A DNA stretch of 16,434 nucleotides, taken from Chitinophaga pinensis (GTDB taxonomy: Bacteria; Bacteroidota; Bacteroidia; SXHM01). The stretch covers positions 1-16,434 of the forward strand of contig CAMDBK010000030.1 in NCBI GenBank assembly GCA_945889235.1, written 5' to 3'. Made by a program: the position numbers and the translations under genes. The notes below the pieces were generated by a model. It did not search any database. It had not been told where the DNA came from and saw only the letters and a program-made list of their open reading frames with translations. Below, piece after piece: positions 6,584-14,677 of this stretch (position 1 is the stretch's first letter; the number at the start of each line of letters is the position of its first letter).

Positions 6584-9265
6584 ATGGAAGAAGTAAAAGA
6601 ACAACCAAACCAATTCAACATTTTCAAATCAATACTTATTGTTTTGCTTTCGCTTGTTGTGTTGATTCCGCTGACAAGTCTGCTTCTTGCTAATCTTTAT
6701 CGCGATAAAATAAAAGAGTATGTGCTGGCTGAAGTGAATAAAGAATTGCTAACACCCGTCAGCATCAGCGACAAAGTTGACCTCACGTTGTTTCAACAGT
6801 TTCCTTATGTATCGCTGGAATTAAATGATGTGTTTGTACGCGAAGTAACATCACATACAAAAAAAGATACGCTGTTTTATTTTCAGAATTTATATCTCGG
6901 GTTTAATCTTTTTGACATTATTAACAAGAACTATAATATTAAAAAAATATCAGCTGAAGATGGTGTTATAAAAATTGCAAGAGATAAAGAAGGAAAAGGT
7001 AATTATGAAATTTTTAAAACACGGAAAGATACTGTTCATTCGTCATTTTCATTGGCGCTGAATGAGGTGAAGTTTCGCGATGCACGCCTGTATTATAGTG
7101 ATGAAGCGCTGGGACAAAATATTTCTTCGTATCAGGAAAAAATAAAACTGAAGGGTAATTTTTCAGAGAAACAATTCAGCCTTGATGTAGTAAGTCAGGG
7201 TCAATTGTACTTGTTTGAACAAAATAAAAAAGAAATTCTGCGGGATAAAAAATTGCTGATTGAACTGGAACTGAATGTCAATTCCGAAAAAGGAATTTAC
7301 ACCTTTGAGAAAGGAGATGTAACAGTAGCGCAGATGCAGGTTTCGTTGAGCGGAAGCGTCCGCTCAGCCCGTGCCGGTGGCGAAACTGAGCTTTTGATTG
7401 AAGGGAAAAACTTTGATGTAAGTGAAATAATTTCATTGCTTCCCGAAAATGCAGCAAAGAAATTAGCCGACTACAACAGCGATGGCAGTCTGTATTTTAA
7501 AGCAGCCTACAAGGGCAAAAGAGGTGAAGGAAATTCACCTTCACTAAATGCGGATTTCGGAATTGAAAAAGGTGATATCAAACACAAACCTTCAGGCATT
7601 TCTTTGGAAGAAGTAAGTGTGAAAGGAAATTATCTGATTACGGATATTCGTAAATCGGAAACAGCAATTTTAAGTGTTACTTCGTTTCATACATCACTTG
7701 CAGATGGGAGGTTGAGCGGGGCTTTCAGCATCCATAATTTTTTGCATCCTGATGTGCAGGCAACTGTTGATGCAGAATTTGATTTGCAGAAATTGGTCCG
7801 CTTTTTACATCTTGACACATTGGAAGAAATTTCAGGTAATGCAACGCTCAATGCATCGTTCCGTGCTTCATTCTATGACATGGATAAAATTACTGCCGAA
7901 GAAATAAGTCGCGCCAATACTTCTGGAAATGTTTCACTGCGTGCTGCTTCATTCAAATTGAAAGGCAACAAACGCGGTTTTAAAGAATTTAACGGTGATT
8001 TTTCTTTTTATAACAATGAGCTTAAAATTGAAAATTTTTCGGGAATAATTTCAGGAACTGATTTCACACTCACCGGTTATTTCCGCAACATTCTACAGTG
8101 TTTTCTTTTGCCCGACCAGCAGTTGTATATCAATGCTTCGGTAAAATCAAAACTCATTAATCTCGATAAATTACTGGAAGAAGGTAATTCAACTGAAATA
8201 ACTGTTTCGTCAGAAGAATATCATCTCAACCTCTCTCCCAATCTTGCTTTCGACCTTATGCTCTCCGCTCAGGAATTGAAGTTCAGAAAGTTTTCAGCAC
8301 AAGAAATTCGTGGAGTTGTGAAATTAAAAGACGGCTATTTTACCGCGGATGATTTATCGTTTAAAAGTATGGATGGCTCAGCAAATGCTGAGCTTTCATT
8401 AGTAAAAAATCCGGATAATAATTTTGATATTATTTGCAATACATCTGTTTCCGACATTGATGTGCAGCAACTGTTTTTTGAGTGTGAAAATTTCGGACAG
8501 AAATTTATTACCGATGAAAATCTGCGAGGACGAGCAACCGCAACAATCAATCTTAGGGGAGTATTGAACAATGCGCTTAAAATGGATTTGTCAAAATTAA
8601 ATGTGAAGAGTAATCTTGCCGTAAGTAAGGGGGAATTGGTTGATTTCAAGCCTCTGGAAGAACTTGCAAAGTTCATTAAAGTGGAAGATTTGAATCACGT
8701 GAAATTTGCCACCATGAGCAACAACATTGAAATCAAAGACAAAAAAGTGATTATTCCGCTGATGAAAATTCAGTCATCTGCACTTGACCTGGATGTTTCG
8801 GGAACACACAGTTTCAGTAATGAAATTGAGTATCATTTCCGCGTTTTTCTTTCCGATATTTTGTTCAGTAAAGCACGCAAAGCCAAAAAAGAAAATGAGG
8901 AATTTGGTTATCTTGAAGATGATGGACGCGGAAAGACTTCTCTTTATCTTACCATGAAGGGAAGCGGAGGTGATTACAAATTTTCTTATGACAATAAATC
9001 GGTGCGGGATAAAATAAAGAGCGATATGAAAAAAGAAAATCAGAATATGAAAGCTTTGCTGAATGAGGAATTCGAGTGGTTTAAAAAAGACAGCGCTTCG
9101 TTCAAACCAAAAGAACCGGAGAAAAATACTGAACTGAAAATTGAATGGGATGAACTACCTGACACAGCCGGAAAAACTGAAAGAGAAAAGAAAAAGATTT
9201 TGAAGAAAGTGAAAGCCAATCAGGATAAAAAAGAAGAAACAGAAATGAAAATTGAATTCGAGTAG
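6584..9265 (+). CDS. AsmA-family envelope protein
   Basis: The protein has 893 residues: a short cytoplasmic N-terminus, one transmembrane anchor (about 16-37), and a long beta-rich periplasmic part. The region after the anchor, with VLAEVNKELLTPVSISD and FPYVSLELNDVFV, matches the AsmA N-terminal domain. Residues about 640-790 match the AsmA C-terminal pattern: LRGRATATINLRG, then SKGELVDFKPLEELAKFI, then FATMSNNIEIKDKKVIIPLM with SALDLDVSGTH. The tail (about 840-893) is lysine/glutamate-rich and probably flexible. AsmA-like proteins, relatives of TamB and YhdP, form hydrophobic-groove bridges implicated in phospholipid transport and outer-membrane biogenesis in Gram-negatives. Here that role is inferred from family and topology. 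It is transcribed alone, with an inverted-repeat spacer immediately after the stop. Confidence 0.9.
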   Translation: MEEVKEQPNQFNIFKSILIVLLSLVVLIPLTSLLLANLYRDKIKEYVLAEVNKELLTPVSISDKVDLTLFQQFPYVSLELNDVFVREVTSHTKKDTLFYFQNLYLGFNLFDIINKNYNIKKISAEDGVIKIARDKEGKGNYEIFKTRKDTVHSSFSLALNEVKFRDARLYYSDEALGQNISSYQEKIKLKGNFSEKQFSLDVVSQGQLYLFEQNKKEILRDKKLLIELELNVNSEKGIYTFEKGDVTVAQMQVSLSGSVRSARAGGETELLIEGKNFDVSEIISLLPENAAKKLADYNSDGSLYFKAAYKGKRGEGNSPSLNADFGIEKGDIKHKPSGISLEEVSVKGNYLITDIRKSETAILSVTSFHTSLADGRLSGAFSIHNFLHPDVQATVDAEFDLQKLVRFLHLDTLEEISGNATLNASFRASFYDMDKITAEEISRANTSGNVSLRAASFKLKGNKRGFKEFNGDFSFYNNELKIENFSGIISGTDFTLTGYFRNILQCFLLPDQQLYINASVKSKLINLDKLLEEGNSTEITVSSEEYHLNLSPNLAFDLMLSAQELKFRKFSAQEIRGVVKLKDGYFTADDLSFKSMDGSANAELSLVKNPDNNFDIICNTSVSDIDVQQLFFECENFGQKFITDENLRGRATATINLRGVLNNALKMDLSKLNVKSNLAVSKGELVDFKPLEELAKFIKVEDLNHVKFATMSNNIEIKDKKVIIPLMKIQSSALDLDVSGTHSFSNEIEYHFRVFLSDILFSKARKAKKENEEFGYLEDDGRGKTSLYLTMKGSGGDYKFSYDNKSVRDKIKSDMKKENQNMKALLNEEFEWFKKDSASFKPKEPEKNTELKIEWDELPDTAGKTEREKKKILKKVKANQDKKEETEMKIEFE

Positions 9266-9350
9266 CCACTAATTGCACTAATTTGCACTAATTAAATCAA
9301 TGAAAATTAGTGTAATCTGTGGCAACGTTTTTTCGAAATAAATTAGTGGC
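9265..9350 (+). repeat. Inverted-repeat spacer element (CACTAATT / AATTAGTG units)
   Basis: The left arm, 9265-9283 (gccactaattgcactaatt, beginning on the last base of the AsmA stop codon), pairs with the right arm 9305-9323 (aattagtgtaatctgtggc) at 16 of 19 positions. A further CACTAATT follows the left arm at 9286-9293. A third right-hand copy, AATTAGTGGC at 9341-9350, is a perfect complement of 9265-9274, so alternative hairpins are possible. The element fills most of the 100-nt gap between the AsmA and Sir2 genes. It may act as a terminator or mRNA-stabilising hairpin for AsmA, or be a copy of a dispersed intergenic repeat. There is no clean U-run after the stem. I recall similar ATTAGTGGCA-type repeats in other Bacteroidota genomes but cannot verify that here. 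Confidence 0.65.
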
Positions 9351-9365
9351 AAATTTTAAAGAAAA

Positions 9366-10061
9366 ATGAAACGATTGGTTGTTTTTACCGGAGCAGGAAT
9401 AAGCGCTGAAAGCGGAATAAAAACTTTCCGCGACAGTGGTGGCTTGTGGGAGGAACATAAGATTGAGGATGTGGCTACACCGCAAGCCTGGGCTAAGAAT
9501 CCGGAAATGGTACAGGAGTTTTATAATCAGCGCAGGAAACAGGCTTTGGAAGCAAAACCAAATGCAGGACATTTTGTAATTGCAGAATTGCAAAAGCATT
9601 TTGTTGTTCATGTAATTACCCAAAACATTGATGATTTGCACGAACGTGCGGGTTCAAAAAAAGTAGTACATCTACACGGTGAAATAAAAAAATCGAGAAG
9701 TTCTGCTTACCCAAATTTGATTTACAATATCAAAGGCTGGGAACTAAAAATGGGTGACCGTTGTGAAAAAGGCTATCAGCTTCGTCCCTATATTGTCTGG
9801 TTTGGCGAGGCAGTTCCCGAGATGGATAATGCAATTGACTTGGTTCAGCAGGCTGATATTTTTATTGTCGCGGGAACATCCCTCAATGTTTATCCCGCTG
9901 CAAATTTGCTGGACTATGCACCGAATGAAATTCCAAAATTTTATGTTGACCCGAATCCTGATTTGGTTTACAGCTTTGGTGAAATACGCGTGATTAAAGA
10001 GAAAGCGGGCAAAGGCTTGCCCGAACTTGCAGAAAAACTTGTTAAAGAATTTACCACTTGA
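9366..10061 (+). CDS. cobB: Sir2-family NAD-dependent protein deacylase (zinc-less, class III-like)
   Basis: Sirtuins remove acyl groups from lysines using NAD+, giving nicotinamide and O-acyl-ADP-ribose. The 231 residues show the Rossmann motif GAGISAESGI at 9-18, FRDSGGLW at 21-28, TQNIDDLHERAG at 85-96, the catalytic histidine H104 in HLHGE, and VAGTSLNVYPAA at 168-179. Y53 and R56 in FYNQRR match the Y-x-x-R pair that lets class III sirtuins (SIRT5, CobB) bind succinyl and malonyl groups. The oddity is the zinc module: between H104 and WFGEAVP (145-151) there is a single cysteine (C133) instead of four. Zinc-less relatives exist in Bacteroidota to my recollection, so this may be a lineage trait rather than damage. 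Its TGA overlaps the TTG start of the next gene. Confidence 0.92.
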   Translation: MKRLVVFTGAGISAESGIKTFRDSGGLWEEHKIEDVATPQAWAKNPEMVQEFYNQRRKQALEAKPNAGHFVIAELQKHFVVHVITQNIDDLHERAGSKKVVHLHGEIKKSRSSAYPNLIYNIKGWELKMGDRCEKGYQLRPYIVWFGEAVPEMDNAIDLVQQADIFIVAGTSLNVYPAANLLDYAPNEIPKFYVDPNPDLVYSFGEIRVIKEKAGKGLPELAEKLVKEFTT

Positions 10062-11122
10062 ATTCTGCCGCAGAACTTCTTCATAAGATTTCAGAACTCC
10101 AATCTACAGGAGATAAATATTATGCTCCCGGTCTTTTTTCTTCACAACGCTTTCACTTACATTTTCCTTTTGAGAGCGAGGACAACAATATTTTTTTTAC
10201 TGCAAGCATTGTTTTTATTCTGCAAAATCTGAGAGATAAATTATCGGATGAAGAACAAAAACTTGTTAATGAAATCTGTAAAAATGCAATTGCAAATTAT
10301 CCGGATTATAAAAACAAAGACGGACTTGATACTTATAATTTCTGGCGAACAGATGGTTCAGCACATTTTCCAAATGGAAAAATTTTGTCGCATGTAAAAA
10401 AAGTCAGAATACCTGATGATGCTGATGATACTTCACTGATTTATAGTACCTCAAACCCAAGCCGGGAAAAGGTTTTATGGCTGAAAGAGAAATTAGCACA
10501 ACATGCTAATCTCAGAAAAAAACAAGTAACCAATACTTTCCATGAATACAAAAACCTGAAAGCCTATTCTACTTTTTTTGGAAAGAATATGTTTATTGAA
10601 TTTGATGTTTGTGTGTTATGTAATAACCTGTATTTTGTTTTTCAAAACAAATTGCCTTTAAATGAAAATGATACTGATTCAATTTTCTTTATCCGTTCAG
10701 TGATTGAGAAAAAGGAATATTTAGAAAAACCTTTTTATGCTTCGCACTCTTATCCTTCTGCGGCAGTTATCTTATATCACGTAGCACGTTTGCTGGAAAA
10801 ATTTGAAGTGCCGGGATTATCGGAAATAAAAGAGAAAATAATTACAGACCTTCAGTTGTTGTTTGAAAAAGAGAAGGACGAAATGAATAAAATTATTCTT
10901 TCAACTTCTCTTAATAGGCTTGGACAAAACTCTTCGCTAGTAAAACCCTTCGACTACGCTCAGGGTGACAGGCAGTGGTCATTCTTTCATGCAGGATTAT
11001 TGACTGCTTTTGAAAATCCAATCACTTACAAACTGGCAGGAAGTTCACTATTTCATTTAAAATATAAGTGCGAGGCGCACAGCCTGGCGCTAATGTTAGA
11101 GTATACACTTTATACACGATAA
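10058..11122 (+). CDS. Uncharacterised 354-aa protein with a DxDDT motif
   Basis: The start is TTG 10058, overlapping the sirtuin stop as TTGA. No upstream ATG exists, and the first ATG that could act as a start is far inside. Sequence conserved in look-alikes I remember from Bacteroidota begins near ELLHKISELQ, supporting this start. There is no signal peptide or membrane helix. Visible features: ESEDNNIFFTASIVFILQ at 39-56, GLDTYNFWRTDG at 89-100, a DADDT motif at D121-T125, EFDVCVLCN at 181-189, IILSTSLNRLG at 279-289, and HSLALMLEYTLY near the end. DxDD(T) is the acid motif of class II terpene cyclases with an alpha/alpha-barrel fold. No QW repeats were seen, so that link is only suggestive. 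Residues 297-304 are encoded by an embedded repeat (10946-10970). It converges on nrdA with one base between stop codons. Confidence 0.75.
   Translation: MNSAAELLHKISELQSTGDKYYAPGLFSSQRFHLHFPFESEDNNIFFTASIVFILQNLRDKLSDEEQKLVNEICKNAIANYPDYKNKDGLDTYNFWRTDGSAHFPNGKILSHVKKVRIPDDADDTSLIYSTSNPSREKVLWLKEKLAQHANLRKKQVTNTFHEYKNLKAYSTFFGKNMFIEFDVCVLCNNLYFVFQNKLPLNENDTDSIFFIRSVIEKKEYLEKPFYASHSYPSAAVILYHVARLLEKFEVPGLSEIKEKIITDLQLLFEKEKDEMNKIILSTSLNRLGQNSSLVKPFDYAQGDRQWSFFHAGLLTAFENPITYKLAGSSLFHLKYKCEAHSLALMLEYTLYTR
10946..10970 (+). repeat. Dispersed intergenic-type repeat embedded in frame in a coding region
   Basis: The element begins CCCTTCGACTACGCTCAGGG and continues with TGACA. It closely resembles a short repeat (core CCTTCGACTxCGCTCAGGGTGACA, or its complement) that I recognise as widely dispersed between genes in Bacteroidota and some other phyla. 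It is clearly GC-richer than the surrounding AT-rich DNA. It carries complementary CCCT/AGGG ends. It is read in frame as P-F-D-Y-A-Q-G-D (residues 297-304 of the DxDDT protein), in what looks like a loop between conserved helical segments. The reading frame continues intact on both sides. Confidence 0.75.
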
Positions 11123-11123
11123 A

Positions 11124-13499
11124 CTAACTACCGCAGGCCTCACAATTCTCAGGGTCATCCAACGAACAAACAATTGCTGCTTGTTTCTCATCCAGATTTT
11201 GAATAACGGGAGCAACTTGTTGCTGTGGTTCCTGAACTGCTTGTTTCTCCACAGTAAATTTAATTGCATCAGTTGCAGCTTTGGTGCGCAGGTAATACAT
11301 TCCTGTTTTCAAACCTTTCTTCCAGGCGTAAAAGTGCATGGATGTCAATTTTCCGAAGTTTGGATTTTGTACAAAAAGATTTAACGATTGGCTTTGACAA
11401 ATATATGCTCCACGGTCGGCAGCCATATCAATCAGGTCTTTCTGTTTTATTTCCCAAACAGTTTTGTAAAGGTCTTTTATGTTTTGTGGAATTACTTCAA
11501 TTTCCTGAATAGAACCGTTTGCTGCAATGATATCATTCTTCAAACCATCGTTCCAGATGCCCAGTTTTACAAGGTCTTTCAGAAGGTGTTTGTTCACTAC
11601 AATAAATTCGCCCGACAAAACTCTGCGGGTATAAATGTTTGAAGTGTAGGGTTCAAAACATTCGTTATTACCAAGAATTTGTGAAGTTGAAGCAGTAGGC
11701 ATTGGCGCAAGCAGCAATGAATTTCTTACACCGAATTTTTTCACTTCTTCTTTCAGAATATCCCATTCCCAGCGGCTGGAAGGTGTTACATTCCACATAT
11801 CATACTGGAAAATACCCTGTGAAACGGGTGAGCCCTCGTAGCTTTCATAATGCCCATCTATTTTCGCGAGGTCTTTGGATGCAGTCATTGCTGCGTAGTA
11901 AATCGTTTCGTGAATTTCTTTGTTCAGTTTTTTCGCATCGTTGGAATCAAAAGGCATACGCAACAAAATGAAAGCATCAGCCAAGCCCTGAACACCAATA
12001 CCAATAGGGCGGTGACGCATGTTGCTTCTGCGTGCTTCTTCTACAGGATAAAAATTGCGGTCAATGATACGATTCAGATTTTTTGTAACTACATACGTTA
12101 CATCAAACAATTTCTGGTGGTCGAATTTCTCATTAATTACAAAGTGTGGCAACGCGATGGAAGCAAGATTACAAACCGCAACTTCTTCTGGTGAAGTATA
12201 TTCAATAATTTCGGTGCAAAGGTTACTGCTCTTGATTGTTCCGAGATTTTTCTGGTTTGATTTTTTGTTGCAGGCATCTTTGTAAAGCATGTAAGGCGTG
12301 CCGGTTTCGGTCTGCGATTCTAAAATGGCAAACCATAATTCCTGCGCCTTAATCGTCTTGCGCATTTTCCCTTCTTTCTCGTATTTGAAATACAATGCTT
12401 CAAACTCGTCTCCGTAAGTGTCAGCAAGCCCCGGTGCTTCATGCGGACAGAACAGTGACCAGTCCCCATTTTCTTCCACGCGTTTCATAAACAAATCGGG
12501 AACCCACAAAGCGAAAAATAAATCACGCGCACGGTTTTCTTCTTTTCCGTGATTTTTTTTCAGGTCAAGGAAATCAAAAATATCGGCATGCCATGGCTCT
12601 AAATAAATTGCAAATGAACCTTTGCGTTTACCTCCGCCCTGGTCAACATAACGTGCAGTATCATTGAACACACGCAGCATTGGAACAATTCCGTTAGAAG
12701 TTCCATTGGTGCCTTTTATATATGACCCGGTTGCACGAATGTTGTGAATGCTCAAACCAATTCCACCTGCTGACTGTGAAATTTTAGCACACTGTTTTAA
12801 GGTATCATAAATGCCGTCAATGCTGTCGCCTTTCATGGTTAGCAAAAAGCAGCTTGACATCTGTGGTTTTGGCGTTCCTGCATTGAAAAGCGTTGGTGTT
12901 GCGTGGGTAAACCAACGCTCGCTCATCAGGTTATACGTTTCAATTGCTGCGTTAATATCATCTTTGTGAATGCCAACAGAAACTCGCATCAGCATGTGTT
13001 GCGGACGCTCGGCAATTCTGCCGTTCATTTTCAAAAGATAAGAGCGTTCCAGCGTTTTGAATCCAAAAAAATCATAACCGAAATCGCGGTCATAGATAAT
13101 TGTTGAATCCAACAACTCAGCATTTTTTTCAATGATTTCATATACATCATTGGCAAGTAAGGATGCGTTCTCACCTGTTACGGGGTCAATGTATTCATAC
13201 AATGCTCTCATCGTTCCAGAGAACGATTTGTTGGTAATTTTATGCAGGTTGCTCACCGCAATGCGTGAAGCCAGCAGTGCATAATCAGGATGCTTAATTG
13301 TAAAAGATGCAGCAACTTCAGCAGCAAGGTTATCCAGTTCGATGGTGGTTACACCTTCGTAAATTCCTTTAATAACCTTCATTGCCACCGGCACCGGGTC
13401 AACGATTGGATTTAAGCCGTAGCAAAGCTTTTGAATGCGCGCGGTGATTTTGTCAAACTTAATTGACTCGCGCCTGCCGTCTCTTTTTATTACATACAT
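11124..13499 (-). CDS. nrdA: Ribonucleoside-diphosphate reductase class Ia, alpha (large) subunit
   Basis: The large subunit reduces ribonucleoside diphosphates to deoxy forms, using a thiyl radical generated by the beta subunit. The 791 residues begin with an ATP-cone (about 1-90, YVIKRDGRRESIKFDKI), the allosteric activity site. The catalytic set is complete: C217 (SSCFLL) and C443 (AVCNLAS) as the redox pair, C428 as the thiyl-radical cysteine, with N426 and E430 in NLCTE. The C-terminal CEACGS tail supplies the shuttle cysteines C786 and C789. Numbering and tail closely match the eukaryotic RRM1-type enzyme as I recall it (C218, C429, C444, C787, C790). It starts 12 nt after the nrdB stop, so it is the second gene of an nrdBA operon. 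The AT-rich gap holds no separate promoter box. Confidence 0.97.
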   Translation of the reverse strand: MYVIKRDGRRESIKFDKITARIQKLCYGLNPIVDPVPVAMKVIKGIYEGVTTIELDNLAAEVAASFTIKHPDYALLASRIAVSNLHKITNKSFSGTMRALYEYIDPVTGENASLLANDVYEIIEKNAELLDSTIIYDRDFGYDFFGFKTLERSYLLKMNGRIAERPQHMLMRVSVGIHKDDINAAIETYNLMSERWFTHATPTLFNAGTPKPQMSSCFLLTMKGDSIDGIYDTLKQCAKISQSAGGIGLSIHNIRATGSYIKGTNGTSNGIVPMLRVFNDTARYVDQGGGKRKGSFAIYLEPWHADIFDFLDLKKNHGKEENRARDLFFALWVPDLFMKRVEENGDWSLFCPHEAPGLADTYGDEFEALYFKYEKEGKMRKTIKAQELWFAILESQTETGTPYMLYKDACNKKSNQKNLGTIKSSNLCTEIIEYTSPEEVAVCNLASIALPHFVINEKFDHQKLFDVTYVVTKNLNRIIDRNFYPVEEARRSNMRHRPIGIGVQGLADAFILLRMPFDSNDAKKLNKEIHETIYYAAMTASKDLAKIDGHYESYEGSPVSQGIFQYDMWNVTPSSRWEWDILKEEVKKFGVRNSLLLAPMPTASTSQILGNNECFEPYTSNIYTRRVLSGEFIVVNKHLLKDLVKLGIWNDGLKNDIIAANGSIQEIEVIPQNIKDLYKTVWEIKQKDLIDMAADRGAYICQSQSLNLFVQNPNFGKLTSMHFYAWKKGLKTGMYYLRTKAATDAIKFTVEKQAVQEPQQQVAPVIQNLDEKQAAIVCSLDDPENCEACGS

Positions 13500-13511
13500 A
13501 GTGTATAGATT

Positions 13512-14546
13512 TTAAAATTCTTCGTCTAAGCTAAATTGTTGTTCTGCTGAACTGCTCATCACTCCTGACTTCTGATATTCGCTTACTCTTTTTTCAAAAA
13601 AATTGGTTTTGCCTTGCAGCGAAATCATTTCCATGAAGTCAAACGGATTTTTTGCATTGTAAATTTTTCCAACGCCAAGCGCAACCAACAATCTATCGGC
13701 ACAAAACTCAATGTATTGACACATCAACTCTGAGTTCATTCCAATTAGTTTTACAGGAAGTGCATCGCTCACAAATTCTTTTTCATATTCCACTGCGTTG
13801 GCAATAATGTTCTGCACCGTTTGTTCAGGAAGTTTGTTTACCAATTGGGTGTATAACATGCACGCAAAATCACAGTGTAAGCCTTCATCACGTGAAATCA
13901 ATTCGTTGGAGAAACTTAGTCCGGGCATCAATCCGCGTTTCTTGAGCCAGAAAATAGAGCAGAAACTTCCTGAAAAGAAAATACCTTCCACTGCTGCGAA
14001 TGCAATCAATCTTTCTGCAAACGAACCTTTGTTAATCCAGCGCACCGCCCAATCCGCTTTTTTCTTTACACATGGAAGTGTATCAATCGCTTTGAAAAGA
14101 TGATTTTTTTCTGCGTTGTCTTTGATATACGTGTCAATTAACAATGAATAGGTTTCAGAATGAATATTTTCCATCATCACTTGGAAGCCATAGAAACAAC
14201 GGGCTTCAGGGTATTGCACTTCATTTAAAAAATTGATGGCAAGGTTTTCATTTACAATACCATCGCTTGCTGCAAAGAAGGCAAGCACGTGTTTTATAAA
14301 GTGGCGCTCATCATCATTCAATTTATTTTCCCAATCAACGGTGTCCTGAGAAAGGTCAATTTCTTCTGCTGTCCAGAAGCTGGCTTCAGCTTTTTTGTAA
14401 AACTTCCAGATGTCAGCATGTTTAATGGGAAACAATACAAACCTGTCGGTGTTTTCGACTAAAATAGGTTCAACCGGAAGCGTAGTTTTTGCAGGTAAAA
14501 CTTCTTCTATGTTTACTTGCGCTTTTTGTTGTACCTGTTGCTCCAT
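13512..14546 (-). CDS. nrdB: Ribonucleoside-diphosphate reductase class Ia, beta (small, diiron-tyrosyl) subunit
   Basis: The small subunit houses the diiron centre and stable tyrosyl radical that start catalysis in the alpha subunit. The 344 residues carry all expected ligands: D95 (AASDGIVNEN), E126 and H129 (MENIHSETY), E187 (AVEGIFFSG), E221 and H224 (SRDEGLH). The radical tyrosine is Y133, seven residues after E126 as in E. coli. Segments such as ARCFYGFQ, SFCSIFWLKKRGLMPG and LPVKLIGMN make it eukaryote-like (R2) rather than enterobacterial. The C-terminus FSLDEEF is the type of tail that docks into the alpha subunit. The first 30 or so residues are a Gln/Val/Pro-rich extension. The gene leads the nrdBA operon. 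Its upstream 410 nt contain inverted repeats that may regulate it, but no exact -7 box was found there. Confidence 0.97.
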   Translation of the reverse strand: MEQQVQQKAQVNIEEVLPAKTTLPVEPILVENTDRFVLFPIKHADIWKFYKKAEASFWTAEEIDLSQDTVDWENKLNDDERHFIKHVLAFFAASDGIVNENLAINFLNEVQYPEARCFYGFQVMMENIHSETYSLLIDTYIKDNAEKNHLFKAIDTLPCVKKKADWAVRWINKGSFAERLIAFAAVEGIFFSGSFCSIFWLKKRGLMPGLSFSNELISRDEGLHCDFACMLYTQLVNKLPEQTVQNIIANAVEYEKEFVSDALPVKLIGMNSELMCQYIEFCADRLLVALGVGKIYNAKNPFDFMEMISLQGKTNFFEKRVSEYQKSGVMSSSAEQQFSLDEEF

Positions 14547-14580
14547 ATGGTTTGTTTTAGAACGTTTTTACTTCTTTTAT

Positions 14581-14677
14581 TCAGGTATTTTTTCTGAAAA
14601 AGAGCAAAAGATTTTGCATTCAAACCTTAAAGCGCCAATTACCGCCTAAAGCCTGCCTTTTACAGACAAATACCTGA
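14581..14677 (-). promoter_or_regulatory. Long-range inverted repeat in the nrdB upstream region
   Basis: TCAGGTATTT (14581-14590) and AAATACCTGA (14668-14677) are perfect 10-base complements separated by 77 nt. The nearer arm lies 34 nt upstream of the nrdB ATG. If both arms are transcribed, they could close a leader structure; otherwise they could be paired operators. The function is inferred from position only. Confidence 0.4.
14604..14617 (-). promoter_or_regulatory. Palindrome upstream of nrdB (candidate operator)
   Basis: GCAAAA-GA-TTTTGC is a perfect 6-base dyad with a 2-nt spacer. It lies 57-70 nt upstream of the nrdB ATG and inside the loop of the 10-base inverted repeat. The size fits a dimeric repressor site. 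It does not match the NrdR box as I know it. Confidence 0.35.

Noticed and set aside
8335..8676. Antisense frame within the AsmA-family gene
   Set aside because: It is Ser/Leu-rich low-information sequence opposite a well-supported coding region, with no start context.
11181..12285. Several plus-strand frames opposite nrdA
   Set aside because: They overlap one another and an unambiguous nrdA frame; none resembles a protein family.
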